From the NCBI GenBank assembly GCA_028767165.1, contig JARACJ010000010.1, positions 62,001 to 126,000 on the forward strand: a DNA stretch of 64,000 nucleotides, written 5' to 3'. The translations under genes and the position numbers were made by a program. Source of the stretch: Proteobacteria bacterium DTSAM18 (GTDB lineage: Bacteria; Myxococcota_A; UBA796; GCA-2862545). The notes beneath the pieces were generated by a model that was not told where the DNA came from, made no database searches, and was given only the letters and a program-made list of their open reading frames with translations. Positions 19,867-29,130 of the stretch are shown here, piece by piece; within the stretch, counting starts at the first letter, position 1; every line of letters starts with the position of its first letter.

Positions 19867-20219
19867 GCTCCCTCCCACTTCGCTACCGGCATCCTGCCGT
19901 ATTGCCCGGCCATTGTCGCAAGCCCACAACCCGCTGTCGACCCACCGGTGGCAGTTCGGCTGCCAGGTAGCCCCGGCCGGTCCGTCGTGGCGAGGCGTGC
20001 GCGGCTGCCCCTACCCGGCCCAGGCAGGCAGGAGCGAGCCCCAGGGTCCACTTTGACACCACCACGCATCCCGTACGTGTGGTTGCGGGTGTTGCCCCCC
20101 GGCCTGCGACGTTCCCTGAACAGGTGAATCCGTGACGCGCCCCTCCCCTCCCGGAGCCGGACCACGTCACGCCGCTGTCCAGGCAATTCCGCCGACAGGC
20201 AGCCCCGCAGAGGTGTCCC
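19867..20219. other. Divergent intergenic region (353 bp)
   Basis: This gap separates the YbjN-like gene (minus) and the HdeD-like gene (plus). A perfect -35 hexamer TTGACA occurs at 20053-20058 on the plus strand, but no clear -10 lies 17 nt downstream (TACGTG at 20074 is 15 nt away). The same place holds an imperfect inverted repeat, CCACGC and CGTGTGG around 20063-20082. No credible ORF is seen. Confidence 0.4.
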
Positions 20220-21038
20220 ATGACGCACGAAACGGAGATCCCGTCCATCCAGCCGCCCGAGAAGGTCCGCGAGTTCCGCAAATCCTTCCGCCGTGGATGG
20301 ACCATGCGCGGCGTGCTGCTGCTGCTCGTCGGTGTCGCCGGCGTGATGATGCCCTTCTTCTCGTCCTTCGCCACCGTGATGACCCTCGCCGTCATGCTCG
20401 GCATGGCCGGCATCTCCTACGCCGTGTCCGTGTTCCAGTCCGGCACCACCCGGGAGCGGCTGTGGGACCTGCTGGGAGCCGTCGTGTTCCTGGTCGCCGC
20501 CTTCGCCCTGTTCTCCCGCCCCCTGCAGGGCATGGCCTACGTCACGCTCGCCGTGGGTATCGCCTTCATCGCGGAAGGCATCGTGCGTGGATTCTGGTCC
20601 GCCACCCGTCGCCCCGAGGGCTGGGGCTGGCTGGTCGCCTCCTCCGTGGCCTCGGTCATCCTCGGTGGCCTGATCCTCGGTCAGTGGCCCGAGTCCGGCA
20701 TGTACGCCGTGGGTACGCTGATGGGCCTGAACTTCATCTTCGCCGCCGTGGCCTGCTTCGTCGTGGCGAGCGCCATGCCCAAGGCCGACGCCCCGATGTT
20801 CGACAAGGTCAGTGACATGGCCAGCGAATTCGTCGAGGGTGCCCGCCGCCGGGCCGAGGACCTCGGTGACTCCATCTCCCCGCAGACCCATCCTCCCGCA
20901 CCGCCCCGCAGCGAGCGCAGCGGCCCCACGGAGCGCTCCATGGACAGGCCGCCGCAGCGCCCGGGCGTCGCGGGCCCGAGCCCCCACAAGCCCCCGCCGC
21001 CGCCCACCCTGGACGATGACGACGACTTCGACGAGTGA
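20220..21038 (+). CDS. HdeD-family (DUF308) membrane protein
   Basis: The 272-residue protein has six hydrophobic helices in three pairs (about residues 28-185), as in HdeD/DUF308 acid-resistance-associated membrane proteins. The repeated pattern is LLLLVGVAGVMMPFFSS, LLGAVVFLVAAFALFSRP and SVASVILGGLILGQWP. A 75-residue Pro-rich tail ending in acidic DDDDDFDE extends past the usual 190-residue family length. SD AGAGGTG precedes the ATG. Molecular function is unknown. Confidence 0.8.
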   Translation: MTHETEIPSIQPPEKVREFRKSFRRGWTMRGVLLLLVGVAGVMMPFFSSFATVMTLAVMLGMAGISYAVSVFQSGTTRERLWDLLGAVVFLVAAFALFSRPLQGMAYVTLAVGIAFIAEGIVRGFWSATRRPEGWGWLVASSVASVILGGLILGQWPESGMYAVGTLMGLNFIFAAVACFVVASAMPKADAPMFDKVSDMASEFVEGARRRAEDLGDSISPQTHPPAPPRSERSGPTERSMDRPPQRPGVAGPSPHKPPPPPTLDDDDDFDE

Positions 21039-21044
21039 CCCCCG

Positions 21045-21080
21045 ACCTCCCCGTGCACCGCGCGGGGAGGTCTTCTCTTG
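21045..21080 (+). terminator. Intrinsic terminator of the HdeD-like gene
   Basis: The 9-bp stem ACCTCCCCG/CGGGGAGGT (21045-21071) is followed by the pyrimidine-rich tract CTTCTCTTG, seven bases after the stop codon. Confidence 0.75.
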
Positions 21081-21150
21081 TCCGGCCCGGCTTGCGTGGT
21101 GGTCGTCTCCAAGCAAAGGAGATCCCCCCTTCCCCACGCAAGGAGACTCC

Positions 21151-21540
21151 ATGGAGATGGCGCTGCCCCTCAACGTGCTGGGCACCCCGCTCAAGGCCTG
21201 CAGCCAGCGGCCCCGCACCGGCTTCTTCCGCGATGGCTGCTGCAACACCAACTCGCAGGATCTCGGCTCCCACACGGTGTGTGTCATCGTCACCGATGCC
21301 TTCCTGCAGTTCAGCCGGGCCGTCGGCAACGACCTGTCCTCGCCCGTGCCCGCCCATGGCTTCCCCGGCCTGAAGCACGGCGACCAGTGGTGCCTGTGCG
21401 CCCCCCGCTGGCAGCAGGCCCTGCAGGCAGACGCGGCGCCGATGGTCGTGCTCGAGTCCACCCACCAGCTGGCCCTGAAGCACGTCGAGCTCGACGATCT
21501 GCTGGCCCATGCAGCGGCCCCGGAAGGCCTGGAGCACTGA
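21151..21540 (+). CDS. DUF2237 family protein
   Basis: The 129-residue soluble protein matches DUF2237: NVLGTPLKACSQRPRTGFFR, DGCCNTNSQDLGSHTVC, then GDQWCLCAPRWQQAL and APMVVLESTH. Conserved cysteines (CC and CLC) are present. Family function is unknown. AAGGAG lies 5 nt upstream of ATG 21151. It is probably monocistronic, with terminators on both sides. Confidence 0.9.
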   Translation: MEMALPLNVLGTPLKACSQRPRTGFFRDGCCNTNSQDLGSHTVCVIVTDAFLQFSRAVGNDLSSPVPAHGFPGLKHGDQWCLCAPRWQQALQADAAPMVVLESTHQLALKHVELDDLLAHAAAPEGLEH

Positions 21541-21572
21541 GCCTCCAGACATCCCCTCCCCCCAAGACGCAA

Positions 21573-21600
21573 AAGGCCCGCAGCGAACGCTGCGGGCCTT
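21573..21600. terminator. Bidirectional terminator between DUF2237 and DsbA-like genes
   Basis: AAGGCCCGCAGC pairs with GCTGCGGGCCTT around a 4-nt loop. On the minus strand it is followed by TTGCGTCTTGGG, on the plus strand by CGTCGTGTCTGG. It lies between convergent stop codons. Confidence 0.85.
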
Positions 21601-21620
21601 CGTCGTGTCTGGCCAGGGAC

Positions 21621-22652
21621 TCAGAGCATGCCCTTGTCGTCCAGCTGGCGATCGATGATCGCCTGGAAGGCCTCGAAGGGCTGGGCACCGTTGAGGAACT
21701 CGCCGTTGATGTAGAACCCGGGCGTGCCGTTCATGCCCACGGCGGCGCCGTCGGCCAGGTCCTTGTCGACCACCTCGGCGTACTTGCCGGAGTCGAGGCA
21801 GGTGGTGAAGGCATCGGCATCGGCGCCGGCGGTGGAGGCGTACTCCACGAGGTGCTGACGCTTGAGGGCCTGCATGTTGTCGAACAGGATCTGGTGGTAC
21901 TCCCAGAACTTGCCCTGCTCACCGGCACACTCGGCGGCCTGGGCGGCCAGGTGGGCGTCACCGTGGAAGCTCAGGGGCCAGTGGCGGTACGTGATGGCCA
22001 CCTTGTCGCCGTAGTGCTCGAGCACCTTCTGCACGGAGTCCTCGGCCTTGGCGCAGTAGGGGCACTGGAAGTCGGAGAACTCGATGATCTGGATGGGTGC
22101 CTCGGCGGAGCCCTTGCGGTGGGCACCCTCGCGGCGCGGGACCTCGAGCACGAAGGGCTTGATCTTCACCTCGACGTTCGCCGCGGTGCGCAGCTCCTCG
22201 ATGAACGCGCCGGCGCGGGCCTCGGCCTTCTGCTGGGTGAGCATCTGACGGATCTGGGGCTCCACCTGCTCGAACGGGCCGGGCATGCGCGCCTGGTTCT
22301 CGTCGTAGAAGGCGCGGACCTCCTCGTCGGTGGGCTTGGGTGCCTTGTCGACCACCTCGGTCTGGAACATCTGCTCGGGCGTGACGCCCCGCTTGCTGGC
22401 CTCGGCCTCGACCACGCGGTCGATGACCACCCGCTCCACGGCGCTGCGCTCGGCCTCGTGGAGGGTCTGGCGTGCGCTGATGAGCTGGGCACCGGCCTCT
22501 GCCTCGACCTCCGCCATCGTGACGGGCTGTCCGTTGATGGTGGCCACCACATCGCTGCCGGCGCCGGCGTTCGCCATCGTGGCGGGCTCCGAGGAGGGGC
22601 TGGGGGTGGTCGCGGGGCTGCAGGCAGCCAGGACGATCATCAGGGAAAGCAT
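21621..22652 (-). CDS. Lipoprotein with SurA-like N-domain and DsbA-like thioredoxin domain
   Basis: The 343-residue product starts with a lipoprotein signal ending LAAC (Cys about 11). Residues about 35-160 look like a SurA/PrsA-type chaperone domain (VVATINGQPVTMAEVEAEAG, then KPTDEEVRAFYDENQ). A DsbA/DsbG-type thioredoxin domain follows, with active site FSDFQCPYCAKAED and cis-Pro loop NGTPGFYINGE. Such fusions are probable periplasmic oxidoreductase-chaperones. I chose ATG 22652; a TTG two codons upstream lies closer to SD GAGGTG and is the alternative. It is divergent from the LysR gene. Confidence 0.85.
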   Translation of the reverse strand: MLSLMIVLAACSPATTPSPSSEPATMANAGAGSDVVATINGQPVTMAEVEAEAGAQLISARQTLHEAERSAVERVVIDRVVEAEASKRGVTPEQMFQTEVVDKAPKPTDEEVRAFYDENQARMPGPFEQVEPQIRQMLTQQKAEARAGAFIEELRTAANVEVKIKPFVLEVPRREGAHRKGSAEAPIQIIEFSDFQCPYCAKAEDSVQKVLEHYGDKVAITYRHWPLSFHGDAHLAAQAAECAGEQGKFWEYHQILFDNMQALKRQHLVEYASTAGADADAFTTCLDSGKYAEVVDKDLADGAAVGMNGTPGFYINGEFLNGAQPFEAFQAIIDRQLDDKGML

Positions 22653-22916
22653 TCGCAAAGGTCACCTCGTTGCGCCCGGACGGGCGGCGTGTGCAGCAGA
22701 CTAACCTGACAACGTCCGATGCCCACAGCACGGGCAGGCGCGGGACCCGGGAAGGACCAGGGTACCTCGACGCCCCGCCGCGTTCCGGACCGGTCCCGAT
22801 ACCGTGCCGAACCGGCCCCATGAACCTGCACTCTGCAGGCGCCTTGACCTGCCGGACGGCTCGGGCCAATCTTGAGGCGACAACGCCCACACCCCGGGCC
22901 GTCAAGGAGCGCCGCC

Positions 22917-23840
22917 ATTCACCTCGACCAACTCACCGCGATCACCATCTTCGTGAAGGTGGTGGATGAAAACGGCTTCTCCTCCGCCGCGCGCGCCCTG
23001 AACCTGTCCACGTCCTACGTGTCCCGGCAGCTCAGCGCCCTCGAGAACCGCCTCGGCGTCCGCCTGCTCAACCGTTCCACACGTCGGCAGAGCCTCACGC
23101 CCGTGGGTGCGCTGTTCTACCGCAACTGCTCCAACATCCTCGCACAGCTCGAGGAGGCCGAGCTGGCCATCACCCAGCTGCAGTCGGTCCCCCGCGGCCT
23201 GCTGCGTGTCAACGCCCCCGAGGCCTTCGGCTCCACCTACGTGGCCCCCATCGTCGCGGCCTTCATGGCGCAGCACGCCGAGCTCGAGGTCGAGCTGGCC
23301 CTCGACGACCGCGCCATCCACCCGGTCGAAGAAGGCTTCGACGTCGTCATCCGCCTGGGCGAGACGGCGGGGCGCAACCTGCTGTCGCGCGAGATCGCCC
23401 CGCTGCGTCGGCTCCTGGTGGCGTCCCCGTCCTACCTCACCGATCGAGGCCGCCCCACCAGCACCGACGATCTGGCCGACCACGCCCTCCTGCTGAACAA
23501 CCAGGATCCCTCCGGCCACCACTGGCAGCTCCACGGGCCCGGCACGATCGAGTCCGTGCCGGTGCGCCCCACCCTGTCATCCAACAGCGACGTCGTGCTC
23601 AAGGCGGCCTGCATGGCCGGCCAGGGCATCGCCTACCTGCCGGACTACCTCGTCGGCGCCGAGCTCGTCGAAGGCCAGCTCGTCCACATCCTGCCGGACT
23701 TCGTCGAGGACACCGTCGGCATCCACGCGATCTACCCCGAGAACAAGCACCTGTCGGCCCGGGTCCGCCTGTTCATCGACGCCCTCGTCGACGCCCTCGG
23801 CCCCAACCCGCCGTGGACCTTCGAAGAGGCGCCGGCCTAG
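22917..23840 (+). CDS. LysR-family transcriptional regulator with apparent ATT start
   Basis: The 307-residue protein has an N-terminal winged helix-turn-helix (FSSAARALNLSTSYVSRQLS, about residues 20-45) and a LysR substrate domain ending near residue 295. LysR proteins normally begin about at HLDQLTAITIFVKVVDENGF, which here follows codon ATT 22917. AAGGAG lies exactly 7 nt upstream of that ATT. The frame has no ATG or GTG before it; the only other upstream start is TTG 22872, which has no SD and would add 15 Arg/Pro-rich residues. Its target is unknown; the neighbour is the divergent DsbA-like gene. Confidence 0.85.
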   Translation: MHLDQLTAITIFVKVVDENGFSSAARALNLSTSYVSRQLSALENRLGVRLLNRSTRRQSLTPVGALFYRNCSNILAQLEEAELAITQLQSVPRGLLRVNAPEAFGSTYVAPIVAAFMAQHAELEVELALDDRAIHPVEEGFDVVIRLGETAGRNLLSREIAPLRRLLVASPSYLTDRGRPTSTDDLADHALLLNNQDPSGHHWQLHGPGTIESVPVRPTLSSNSDVVLKAACMAGQGIAYLPDYLVGAELVEGQLVHILPDFVEDTVGIHAIYPENKHLSARVRLFIDALVDALGPNPPWTFEEAPA

Positions 23841-23890
23841 TCCTCGCCGCGTGCCGCGCCCGACCGAACCGGAAGATGCCCGGGCATCCG

Positions 23891-23914
23891 GGCGCGCCGG
23901 TGCGCGCCTTCTCC
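23891..23914 (+). terminator. Hairpin after the LysR gene
   Basis: GGCGCGC/GCGCGCC with loop CGGT (23891-23908) is followed by TTCTCC on the plus strand. A second palindrome, GATGCCCGGGCATC, precedes it at 23875-23888. Confidence 0.5.
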
Positions 23915-23958
23915 GGATGACTGACACCCGGACGCGAACCCGGCCCCCCCGGGCCGCC

Positions 23959-24741
23959 TCAGCTCCCGAGACGTCCCGACGGCTCGGCCTGGCTGAACCC
24001 GAAGCGGACCTTCAGCACCATCTCCCCGTCGGCGATCTCGAGGTCGAGGTCGTCGACGCCCATGCTGAGCTTGAGCGGACCGCCCAGGCCCCCCACCAGG
24101 CCGGCCACCTGCTGCTTGGTGAGCAGCTGCACCACCTCGCGCTCCTGCAGCTGCTGGGCGAGTCCGTACTCGATCAGCCGCGCCAGGAGCTGCAGCGCCG
24201 TGCCCTCGCCGAGGTGTACGCCGAGGTCCTGCAGGTTGCCGATGATGGCTTCCTTCTGGGAGGAGTAGCGGACGCGTCCGAGCGCGACGGTGGCGCCGAC
24301 CCTACGCTCCACGTGGAAGGGGATGGAGACGTTCTCGTTGAGGAACACGATGCGGCCCTCGGCCACGCCCCTGACGTAGGCGTCCGCCATCACCTTCTGC
24401 GCGCCGTAGCGCACGTCCGTGCCGAGCTCGTCGAGCTCCAGGGTCCAGGTGCCCTCGATCTTGATGAACTCGTCGAGGCGCCGGTAGACGGCCTGCCGGT
24501 TGGAGGCCCACACCTTGCGGGCCCGCGCGGTCATCCGCTGCAGCGGCCGGGGCGTGATGCCCTGGGACTGCTCGAGGAGGCCGACGACACGCTCCTTGAC
24601 CTGCAGCTGCCGCATCAGCGCCGCGGCGCCCTCCTGCAGCTCGAAGCTCCCCTCCCCGAGGGACATGGGGAGCGCCGCCCCGAGCATCTGGTTCCACATC
24701 TCGCCGCTGACGGCCAGCGACAGGTGATGGAACTTCGACAT
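23959..24741 (-). CDS. Uncharacterised 260-residue protein
   Basis: I do not recognise a family. The start at 24741 has GGAGG 5 nt upstream; an ATG five codons earlier lacks one. The product is soluble, with a helical N-terminal half (GSFELQEGAAALMRQLQVKE) and a beta-rich part (GTWTLELDELGTDVRYGAQK). It then has RIVFLNENVSIPFHVERRVG and a C-terminal block GPLKLSMGVDDLDLEIADGE. The last looks like a lipid- or ligand-binding sheet pattern, but this is weak. It is convergent with the LysR gene and upstream genes are separated by a terminator. Confidence 0.6.
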   Translation of the reverse strand: MSKFHHLSLAVSGEMWNQMLGAALPMSLGEGSFELQEGAAALMRQLQVKERVVGLLEQSQGITPRPLQRMTARARKVWASNRQAVYRRLDEFIKIEGTWTLELDELGTDVRYGAQKVMADAYVRGVAEGRIVFLNENVSIPFHVERRVGATVALGRVRYSSQKEAIIGNLQDLGVHLGEGTALQLLARLIEYGLAQQLQEREVVQLLTKQQVAGLVGGLGGPLKLSMGVDDLDLEIADGEMVLKVRFGFSQAEPSGRLGS

Positions 24742-24793
24742 GACCACCTCCGACATCGCGCCAATGTAGCAGCCCGATCCCCCGTCCTTCATC

Positions 24794-24831
24794 CCAAGAA
24801 CGCAAAAAGCGCCGCCATCAGGCGACGCTTT
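24794..24831 (-). terminator. Intrinsic terminator of ndk
   Basis: AAAGCGCCGCC (24806-24816) pairs almost fully with GGCGACGCTTT. On the minus strand it is followed by TTGCG and TTCTTGGG (complement at 24793-24800). It lies 18 bp after the ndk stop. Confidence 0.8.
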
Positions 24832-24849
24832 CGCGCTTCGCACCGGAGA

Positions 24850-25269
24850 TCAGAACATCTCGGTGGTGCGGAAGAAGTAGGAGGTCTCGATGGCGGCGTT
24901 CTCGACGGAGTCGGAGCCGTGCACGGCGTTCTCGCCGATGGAGTCGGCGTAGAGCTTGCGCAGGGTGCCCTCGGCAGCCTCGGCGGGGTTGGTGGCGCCC
25001 ATGATCTCGCGGTTGCGGGCCACGGCGTTCTCACCCTCGAGCACCATCACGACGCAGGGGCCGGAGGTCATGAAGTCGACCAGCTCGCCGAAGAAGGGAC
25101 GCTCGCTGTGCACGGCGTAGAAGCCCTCGGCCTCGGGGCGGGACAGGTGCACCTTGCGCACGGCAGCGATCTTCAGGCCCTCCTCCTCGAAGCGGGCAAT
25201 GATCTTGCCGATCAGGTTCTTCTTGGTGGCGTCGGGCTTGATGATGGAAAGGGTACGCTCGATAGCCAT
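24850..25269 (-). CDS. ndk: Nucleoside diphosphate kinase
   Basis: The 139-residue product (family usual length 140-143) transfers the gamma phosphate of ATP to nucleoside diphosphates through a phosphohistidine. [19 protein letters not shown] opens the chain, and the catalytic His lies in NAVHGSDS (residue about 117). GGAGG lies 7 nt upstream of ATG 25269. It follows sucD after a hairpin and ends in its own terminator. Confidence 0.98.
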   Translation of the reverse strand: MAIERTLSIIKPDATKKNLIGKIIARFEEEGLKIAAVRKVHLSRPEAEGFYAVHSERPFFGELVDFMTSGPCVVMVLEGENAVARNREIMGATNPAEAAEGTLRKLYADSIGENAVHGSDSVENAAIETSYFFRTTEMF

Positions 25270-25391
25270 GATGGCCTCCAACTCGGATGGAAGTGCCCGG
25301 AAACGGGCCTTGACGGCGGCCCCCTATCGAGAACGGGAGGCTTCTGCCACCCGCGGGCGCGTCAGAAGGGGGACAGTTCTTCTACGAAGAA

Positions 25392-25423
25392 GGCCCCGAC
25401 CACCCTTTCAGGTGGCCGGGGCC
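25392..25423 (-). terminator. Hairpin after sucD
   Basis: GGCCCCGACCACC and GGTGGCCGGGGCC pair with one mismatch around CTTTCA. On the minus strand TTCTTCGT follows. It lies 20 bp after the sucD stop. Confidence 0.7.
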
Positions 25424-25443
25424 GATTCAGGCAGCGCCTGGGC

Positions 25444-26325
25444 TCACTTGCCCAGCACTTCCTTCATCTTCTTGCCCATCTCGGCGGGGCTCTTCACGAC
25501 GTGCACGCCGGCAGCCTCGAGCGCCTCGAACTTGGACTCTGCCGTGCCGGTGCCACCGGAGATGATGGCGCCTGCGTGGCCCATGCGACGGCCCGGAGGG
25601 GCCGTGGCGCCGGCGATGAAGCCGACGATGGGCTTGTCGTTCCAGTTCTCCTGGATCCAGGCAGCAGCCTCCTCCTCGGCGGTGCCACCGATCTCACCGA
25701 TCATGATGACGGCCTCGGTCTGAGGGTCGTCACGGAACAGGGTGAGCACGTCGATGAACTTGGTGCCGATGATGGGGTCGCCACCAATGCCCACGCAGGT
25801 GGACTGGCCGAGACCGACCTCGGAGAGCTGGCCGACAGCCTCGTAGGTCAGGGTGCCGGAGCGGGACAGGACGCCCACGGAGCCGGGGGTGTGGATGTGA
25901 CCGGGCATGATGCCGATCTTGCACTCACCGGGGGTGATGACGCCGGGGCAGTTGGGACCCACGAGGCGGGTCTTCTTGCCCTCCATGTAGCGGGCGACGT
26001 TGATCATGTCGGTGACGGGGATGCCCTCGGTGATGCAGATCACGAGGTCGAGCTCCGCGTCGACAGCCTCCATGATGCCGTCGGCAGCCCACGGCGGGGG
26101 CACGAAGATCACGGACGCGTTGGCGCCGGTGGCCTCCACGGCCTCCTTGACGGTGTCGAAGATCGGGATGTTGTTGTCACCCCAGGTGGTGCCACCCTTG
26201 CCGGGGACCACGCCACCGACGAGCTGGGTGCCGTAGGCCTCCATCTGGCCACAGTGGAAGGCGCCGGACTTGCCGGTGATGCCCTGACAGATGAGCTTCG
26301 TGTCCTTGTTGACGAGGATGGACAT
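25444..26325 (-). CDS. sucD: Succinyl-CoA synthetase alpha subunit
   Basis: The 293-residue product forms the CoA-binding and phosphohistidine subunit of succinyl-CoA synthetase. It has [19 protein letters not shown] at the N-terminus, [20 protein letters not shown] in the middle and the phosphorylated His in [11 protein letters not shown] (about residue 250). It starts at the last base of the sucC stop (TGATG), so both subunits are translationally coupled. Confidence 0.98.
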   Translation of the reverse strand: MSILVNKDTKLICQGITGKSGAFHCGQMEAYGTQLVGGVVPGKGGTTWGDNNIPIFDTVKEAVEATGANASVIFVPPPWAADGIMEAVDAELDLVICITEGIPVTDMINVARYMEGKKTRLVGPNCPGVITPGECKIGIMPGHIHTPGSVGVLSRSGTLTYEAVGQLSEVGLGQSTCVGIGGDPIIGTKFIDVLTLFRDDPQTEAVIMIGEIGGTAEEEAAAWIQENWNDKPIVGFIAGATAPPGRRMGHAGAIISGGTGTAESKFEALEAAGVHVVKSPAEMGKKMKEVLGK

Positions 26326-27563
26326 CAGGCCCCCTTCACAGCGTCGACGATGGCCTGGGCGGCCGTGTCGAGGTTGGTTGCAGAGATGACGGGCAGGCCG
26401 GACTCATCGATGATCTTCTTGCCGAGCTCTGCGTTCGTGCCGGACAGACGGACGACCAGGGGAACCTCGAGGCCCACCTGCTTGACCGCCTCGATCACAC
26501 CCTTGGCGATGACATCACACTTCATGATGCCGCCGAAGATGTTCACCAGGATGCCCTCGACGGAGGGATCGTTGGTGATGATGCGGAAGGCCGCCTCGAC
26601 CTGGTCCTGCTTGGCGCCGCCACCGACGTCGAGGAAGTTGGCCGGGGACGCACCCTTGAACTGGATGATGTCCATGGTGGCCATGGCCAGACCTGCACCG
26701 TTCACCATGCAGCCGATGTTGCCGTCGAGCTTGATGAAGTTGAGGCCGTACTCGGAAGCCTCGATCTCCGTGGCCTCCTCCTCGTGGACGTCGCGCATCT
26801 CGGCGATGTCCTTGTGGCGGTACACGGCGTTGCTGTCGATCTCCATCTTGGCGTCGAGGACGAACAGGTTGCCGTCCTTGTCGAGCACCAGGGGGTTGAT
26901 CTCGAGCATCGCGCAGTCCAGCTCCATGTAGGCCTGGAAGACGGAGCGGAAGAAACCGACGGCGCGGTTCACGGCCTTTCGGTCGGTGATGCCGAGGGCG
27001 TAGGCCAGCTCACGGCCGTTGAAGTCGGTCAGGCCGACGGCGGTGTCCACGTGGACCTTGATGATGGCCTCGGGGTTGGACTCCGCAACGTCCTCGATGT
27101 CCATGCCGCCGAACTTGGAGGCCATGAACAGGACCTTGTTGTTGGAGCGATCGAGCAGCACGGAGAGGTAGAACTCCTTGTCGATCGCGCAGCCGCCCTC
27201 GATGTACAGGGTGCGGACTTCCTTGCCCTCGATGCCGGTCTGCTTGGTGACCAGCACGTTGCCGAGCATCTCGGCAGCGGCCTCGCGGACGTCCTCGATG
27301 CTGCGCGCCAGGCGGACACCGCCCTTGCCCTCTGCATCCTCGCCCTTGGCGGCCTTGGCCAGCTCGGCGTCGGAGACAGCGCCCTTGAAGCGGCCCTTGC
27401 CGCGTCCACCGGCGTGGATCTGGGACTTGACGACCCACAGGGGGCCACCGAGCTTCTCAGCCGCAGCGACGGCCTCGTCGGGGGTGGTTGCGGGGATGCC
27501 AGGGAGCAGCGGCACTCCGTAGCGACCCAGCAGGCTCTTTGCCTGGTACTCGTGAAGCTTCAT
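26325..27563 (-). CDS. sucC: Succinyl-CoA synthetase beta subunit
   Basis: The 412-residue product is the ATP-grasp, nucleotide-binding subunit, a little longer than the 388 residues of E. coli. It opens [20 protein letters not shown] and contains [24 protein letters not shown] and [17 protein letters not shown] lies 5 nt before the ATG. A terminator and a possible small gene separate it from gltA upstream, so sucCD probably has its own promoter. Confidence 0.98.
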   Translation of the reverse strand: MKLHEYQAKSLLGRYGVPLLPGIPATTPDEAVAAAEKLGGPLWVVKSQIHAGGRGKGRFKGAVSDAELAKAAKGEDAEGKGGVRLARSIEDVREAAAEMLGNVLVTKQTGIEGKEVRTLYIEGGCAIDKEFYLSVLLDRSNNKVLFMASKFGGMDIEDVAESNPEAIIKVHVDTAVGLTDFNGRELAYALGITDRKAVNRAVGFFRSVFQAYMELDCAMLEINPLVLDKDGNLFVLDAKMEIDSNAVYRHKDIAEMRDVHEEEATEIEASEYGLNFIKLDGNIGCMVNGAGLAMATMDIIQFKGASPANFLDVGGGAKQDQVEAAFRIITNDPSVEGILVNIFGGIMKCDVIAKGVIEAVKQVGLEVPLVVRLSGTNAELGKKIIDESGLPVISATNLDTAAQAIVDAVKGA

Positions 27564-27602
27564 TTGGACCTCTTTGTTCTGGTCTCAATCCACGATGAAG
27601 AA

Positions 27603-27628
27603 CCGCCCACACCGGATGGTGTGGGCGG
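27603..27628 (-). terminator. Hairpin between the 60-residue ORF and sucC
   Basis: A perfect 11-bp stem CCGCCCACACC/GGTGTGGGCGG with a GGAT loop is followed by TTCTTC on the minus strand, 6 bp after the stop of the small ORF and 40 bp before sucC. Confidence 0.75.
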
Positions 27629-27634
27629 ACCTTC

Positions 27635-27817
27635 TCAGAAACGTGCGGCGCTGCAGGAACACACCGTGGAGCCCTGGAGCTCCCCGATGCACACCTTCTG
27701 CCGCTCGAAAAACAGGAAGACCCCAGGCTCGACGGACCCACGTGCACCTGCATCCCTTCCCGCTCCCTTCGCCTTGGCGACAGGGCGGGCGGCTGCACGG
27801 ATCGCACGTTGCGTCAT
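27635..27817 (-). CDS. Possible small protein (60 residues)
   Basis: This short frame begins at ATG 27817 with AGGAG 6 nt upstream, one of the better SD sites in the window, and ends 6 bp before a strong terminator hairpin. The first half is basic (RAIRAAARPVAKAKGAG); the second is hydrophobic and Cys-containing (PGVFLFFERQKVCIGELQGS, then TVCSCSAARF). I recognise no family. Another hairpin follows the gltA stop upstream, so it would be a separate transcript. Coding status is inferred from signals alone. Confidence 0.5.
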   Translation of the reverse strand: MTQRAIRAAARPVAKAKGAGRDAGARGSVEPGVFLFFERQKVCIGELQGSTVCSCSAARF

Positions 27818-27879
27818 GGTCGCTCCTGGGGTTGGCGCGTCCGGAGGACACGCGTGGGTTCGCACGGGGGGACACCGTT

Positions 27880-27909
27880 GCGGTCGCGGGCCACATGACC
27901 CGCGACCGC
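27880..27909 (-). terminator. Hairpin just after gltA
   Basis: GCGGTCGCGGG pairs perfectly with CCCGCGACCGC around an 8-nt loop, 8 bp past the gltA stop. There is no U-tract, so it may act as a 3'-end stabiliser or weak terminator. Confidence 0.55.
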
Positions 27910-27917
27910 ACGGAACA

Positions 27918-29087
27918 TCAACCCTTGGTGCTGCGGCGCTCCTGATCCTCGGCGATGTACTTGGGGCGGTAGATGGGCGCACCCTTGCCATTGCGGAAGC
28001 GAAGACGCTCGTCGACGATCTGCGCGGAGATGCCGGTGATGCGGCTCAGGCCGAACAGGACCGTGTAGTAGTTGGAGTCGGTCAGGCCCACTGCGTTGAG
28101 CAGGGTGCCGGACACGGCATCCACGTTCGGGTAGGGGTTGGAGACCTTGTCGATGCCCGAGAGCACCTTGACCGCTGCGACGCGCAGGGCCTTGGCGGTC
28201 TGGAAGAGCGGATCGTCTCCGCAGATCTCCTCACCGACCTTGTACTGGATCGTGGCGCGGGGATCCTCGGCGCGGAGCACGGCGTGACCGAAGCCGTAGA
28301 TCTTCTCCTTGTTCGCCAGGGCGTTGCGCACGTAGGACTCGACCTCGCCGACGTCGGAGGTGCCGACCTTGCGGACGAAGTTCAGGCAGTCCTGGTTCGC
28401 ACGACCGTGCAGCGGGCCGTACAGGGCAGCCATGGCGGCGGTCAGGGAGGCGTACAGATCGGCGTGTCCGGAGGCCACGGCCTTGCCGGTGAACGTGGAG
28501 AGGTTGCCGCCACCGTGGTCCATGTGGAGGATGTAGAAGGTGCTCAGCACCTTGCCCAGGCGCGCGGGATCAGCGCCGGGAACATCCAGCATGTGGACGA
28601 AGTTGTCGATCAGTCCGAGGGAGGTGTCGGGCGCGATGGGATCGCCCCAGCCGGAACGCACGCGGAAGATGGCTGCCACGAGCTCAGGCGCGCGAGCCAC
28701 CAGGTTCAGCGCATCCTCCATGTAGTCGCCGGTCTTGGTGGTCATGCCCATGAGCAGCAGGCCGCTCATCAGCCACTCCATGGGGTGACCCTCCTTGGGG
28801 AGGTTCTGGATGCCCTGGAGCACCACCGCCGGAAGACCCATGCGGGAGCTGAGATCCTTCTTGAACGCCGCCAGCTCGTCATCGGAGGGCAGGTTCTTGT
28901 GGAGCATGAGGTAGACGACTGCCTCGGGCTCGAGCTCGACCAGCTCTGCGATGGGGTACCCCACGTAGGAGACACCTTCCATCGGATCCACCTTGGACGT
29001 ACGACAGGTACCCACAGGGAACCCTCGCAGGCCGGTGTTCAGGCGATCGCGCGTGATCTCGAAGAGCACTTCCTTTGCGTCATTCAT
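27918..29087 (-). CDS. gltA: Citrate synthase
   Basis: The 389-residue product condenses oxaloacetate and acetyl-CoA. Active-site stretches are YGPLHGRANQD and YGFGHAVLRAEDPRA (catalytic His), with Asp in the C-terminal third (DSNYYTVLFG region). The N-terminus GLRGFPVGTCRTSKVDPMEG is typical of the short bacterial type. I start at ATG 29087, preceded by GAGGTCC; the open frame upstream is not conserved-looking. A candidate promoter lies about 45 bp upstream. Confidence 0.95.
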   Translation of the reverse strand: MNDAKEVLFEITRDRLNTGLRGFPVGTCRTSKVDPMEGVSYVGYPIAELVELEPEAVVYLMLHKNLPSDDELAAFKKDLSSRMGLPAVVLQGIQNLPKEGHPMEWLMSGLLLMGMTTKTGDYMEDALNLVARAPELVAAIFRVRSGWGDPIAPDTSLGLIDNFVHMLDVPGADPARLGKVLSTFYILHMDHGGGNLSTFTGKAVASGHADLYASLTAAMAALYGPLHGRANQDCLNFVRKVGTSDVGEVESYVRNALANKEKIYGFGHAVLRAEDPRATIQYKVGEEICGDDPLFQTAKALRVAAVKVLSGIDKVSNPYPNVDAVSGTLLNAVGLTDSNYYTVLFGLSRITGISAQIVDERLRFRNGKGAPIYRPKYIAEDQERRSTKG

Positions 29088-29130
29088 GTCGGTGGACCTC
29101 GAAATTTCGATGTGTACTGTCGGATAAGCA

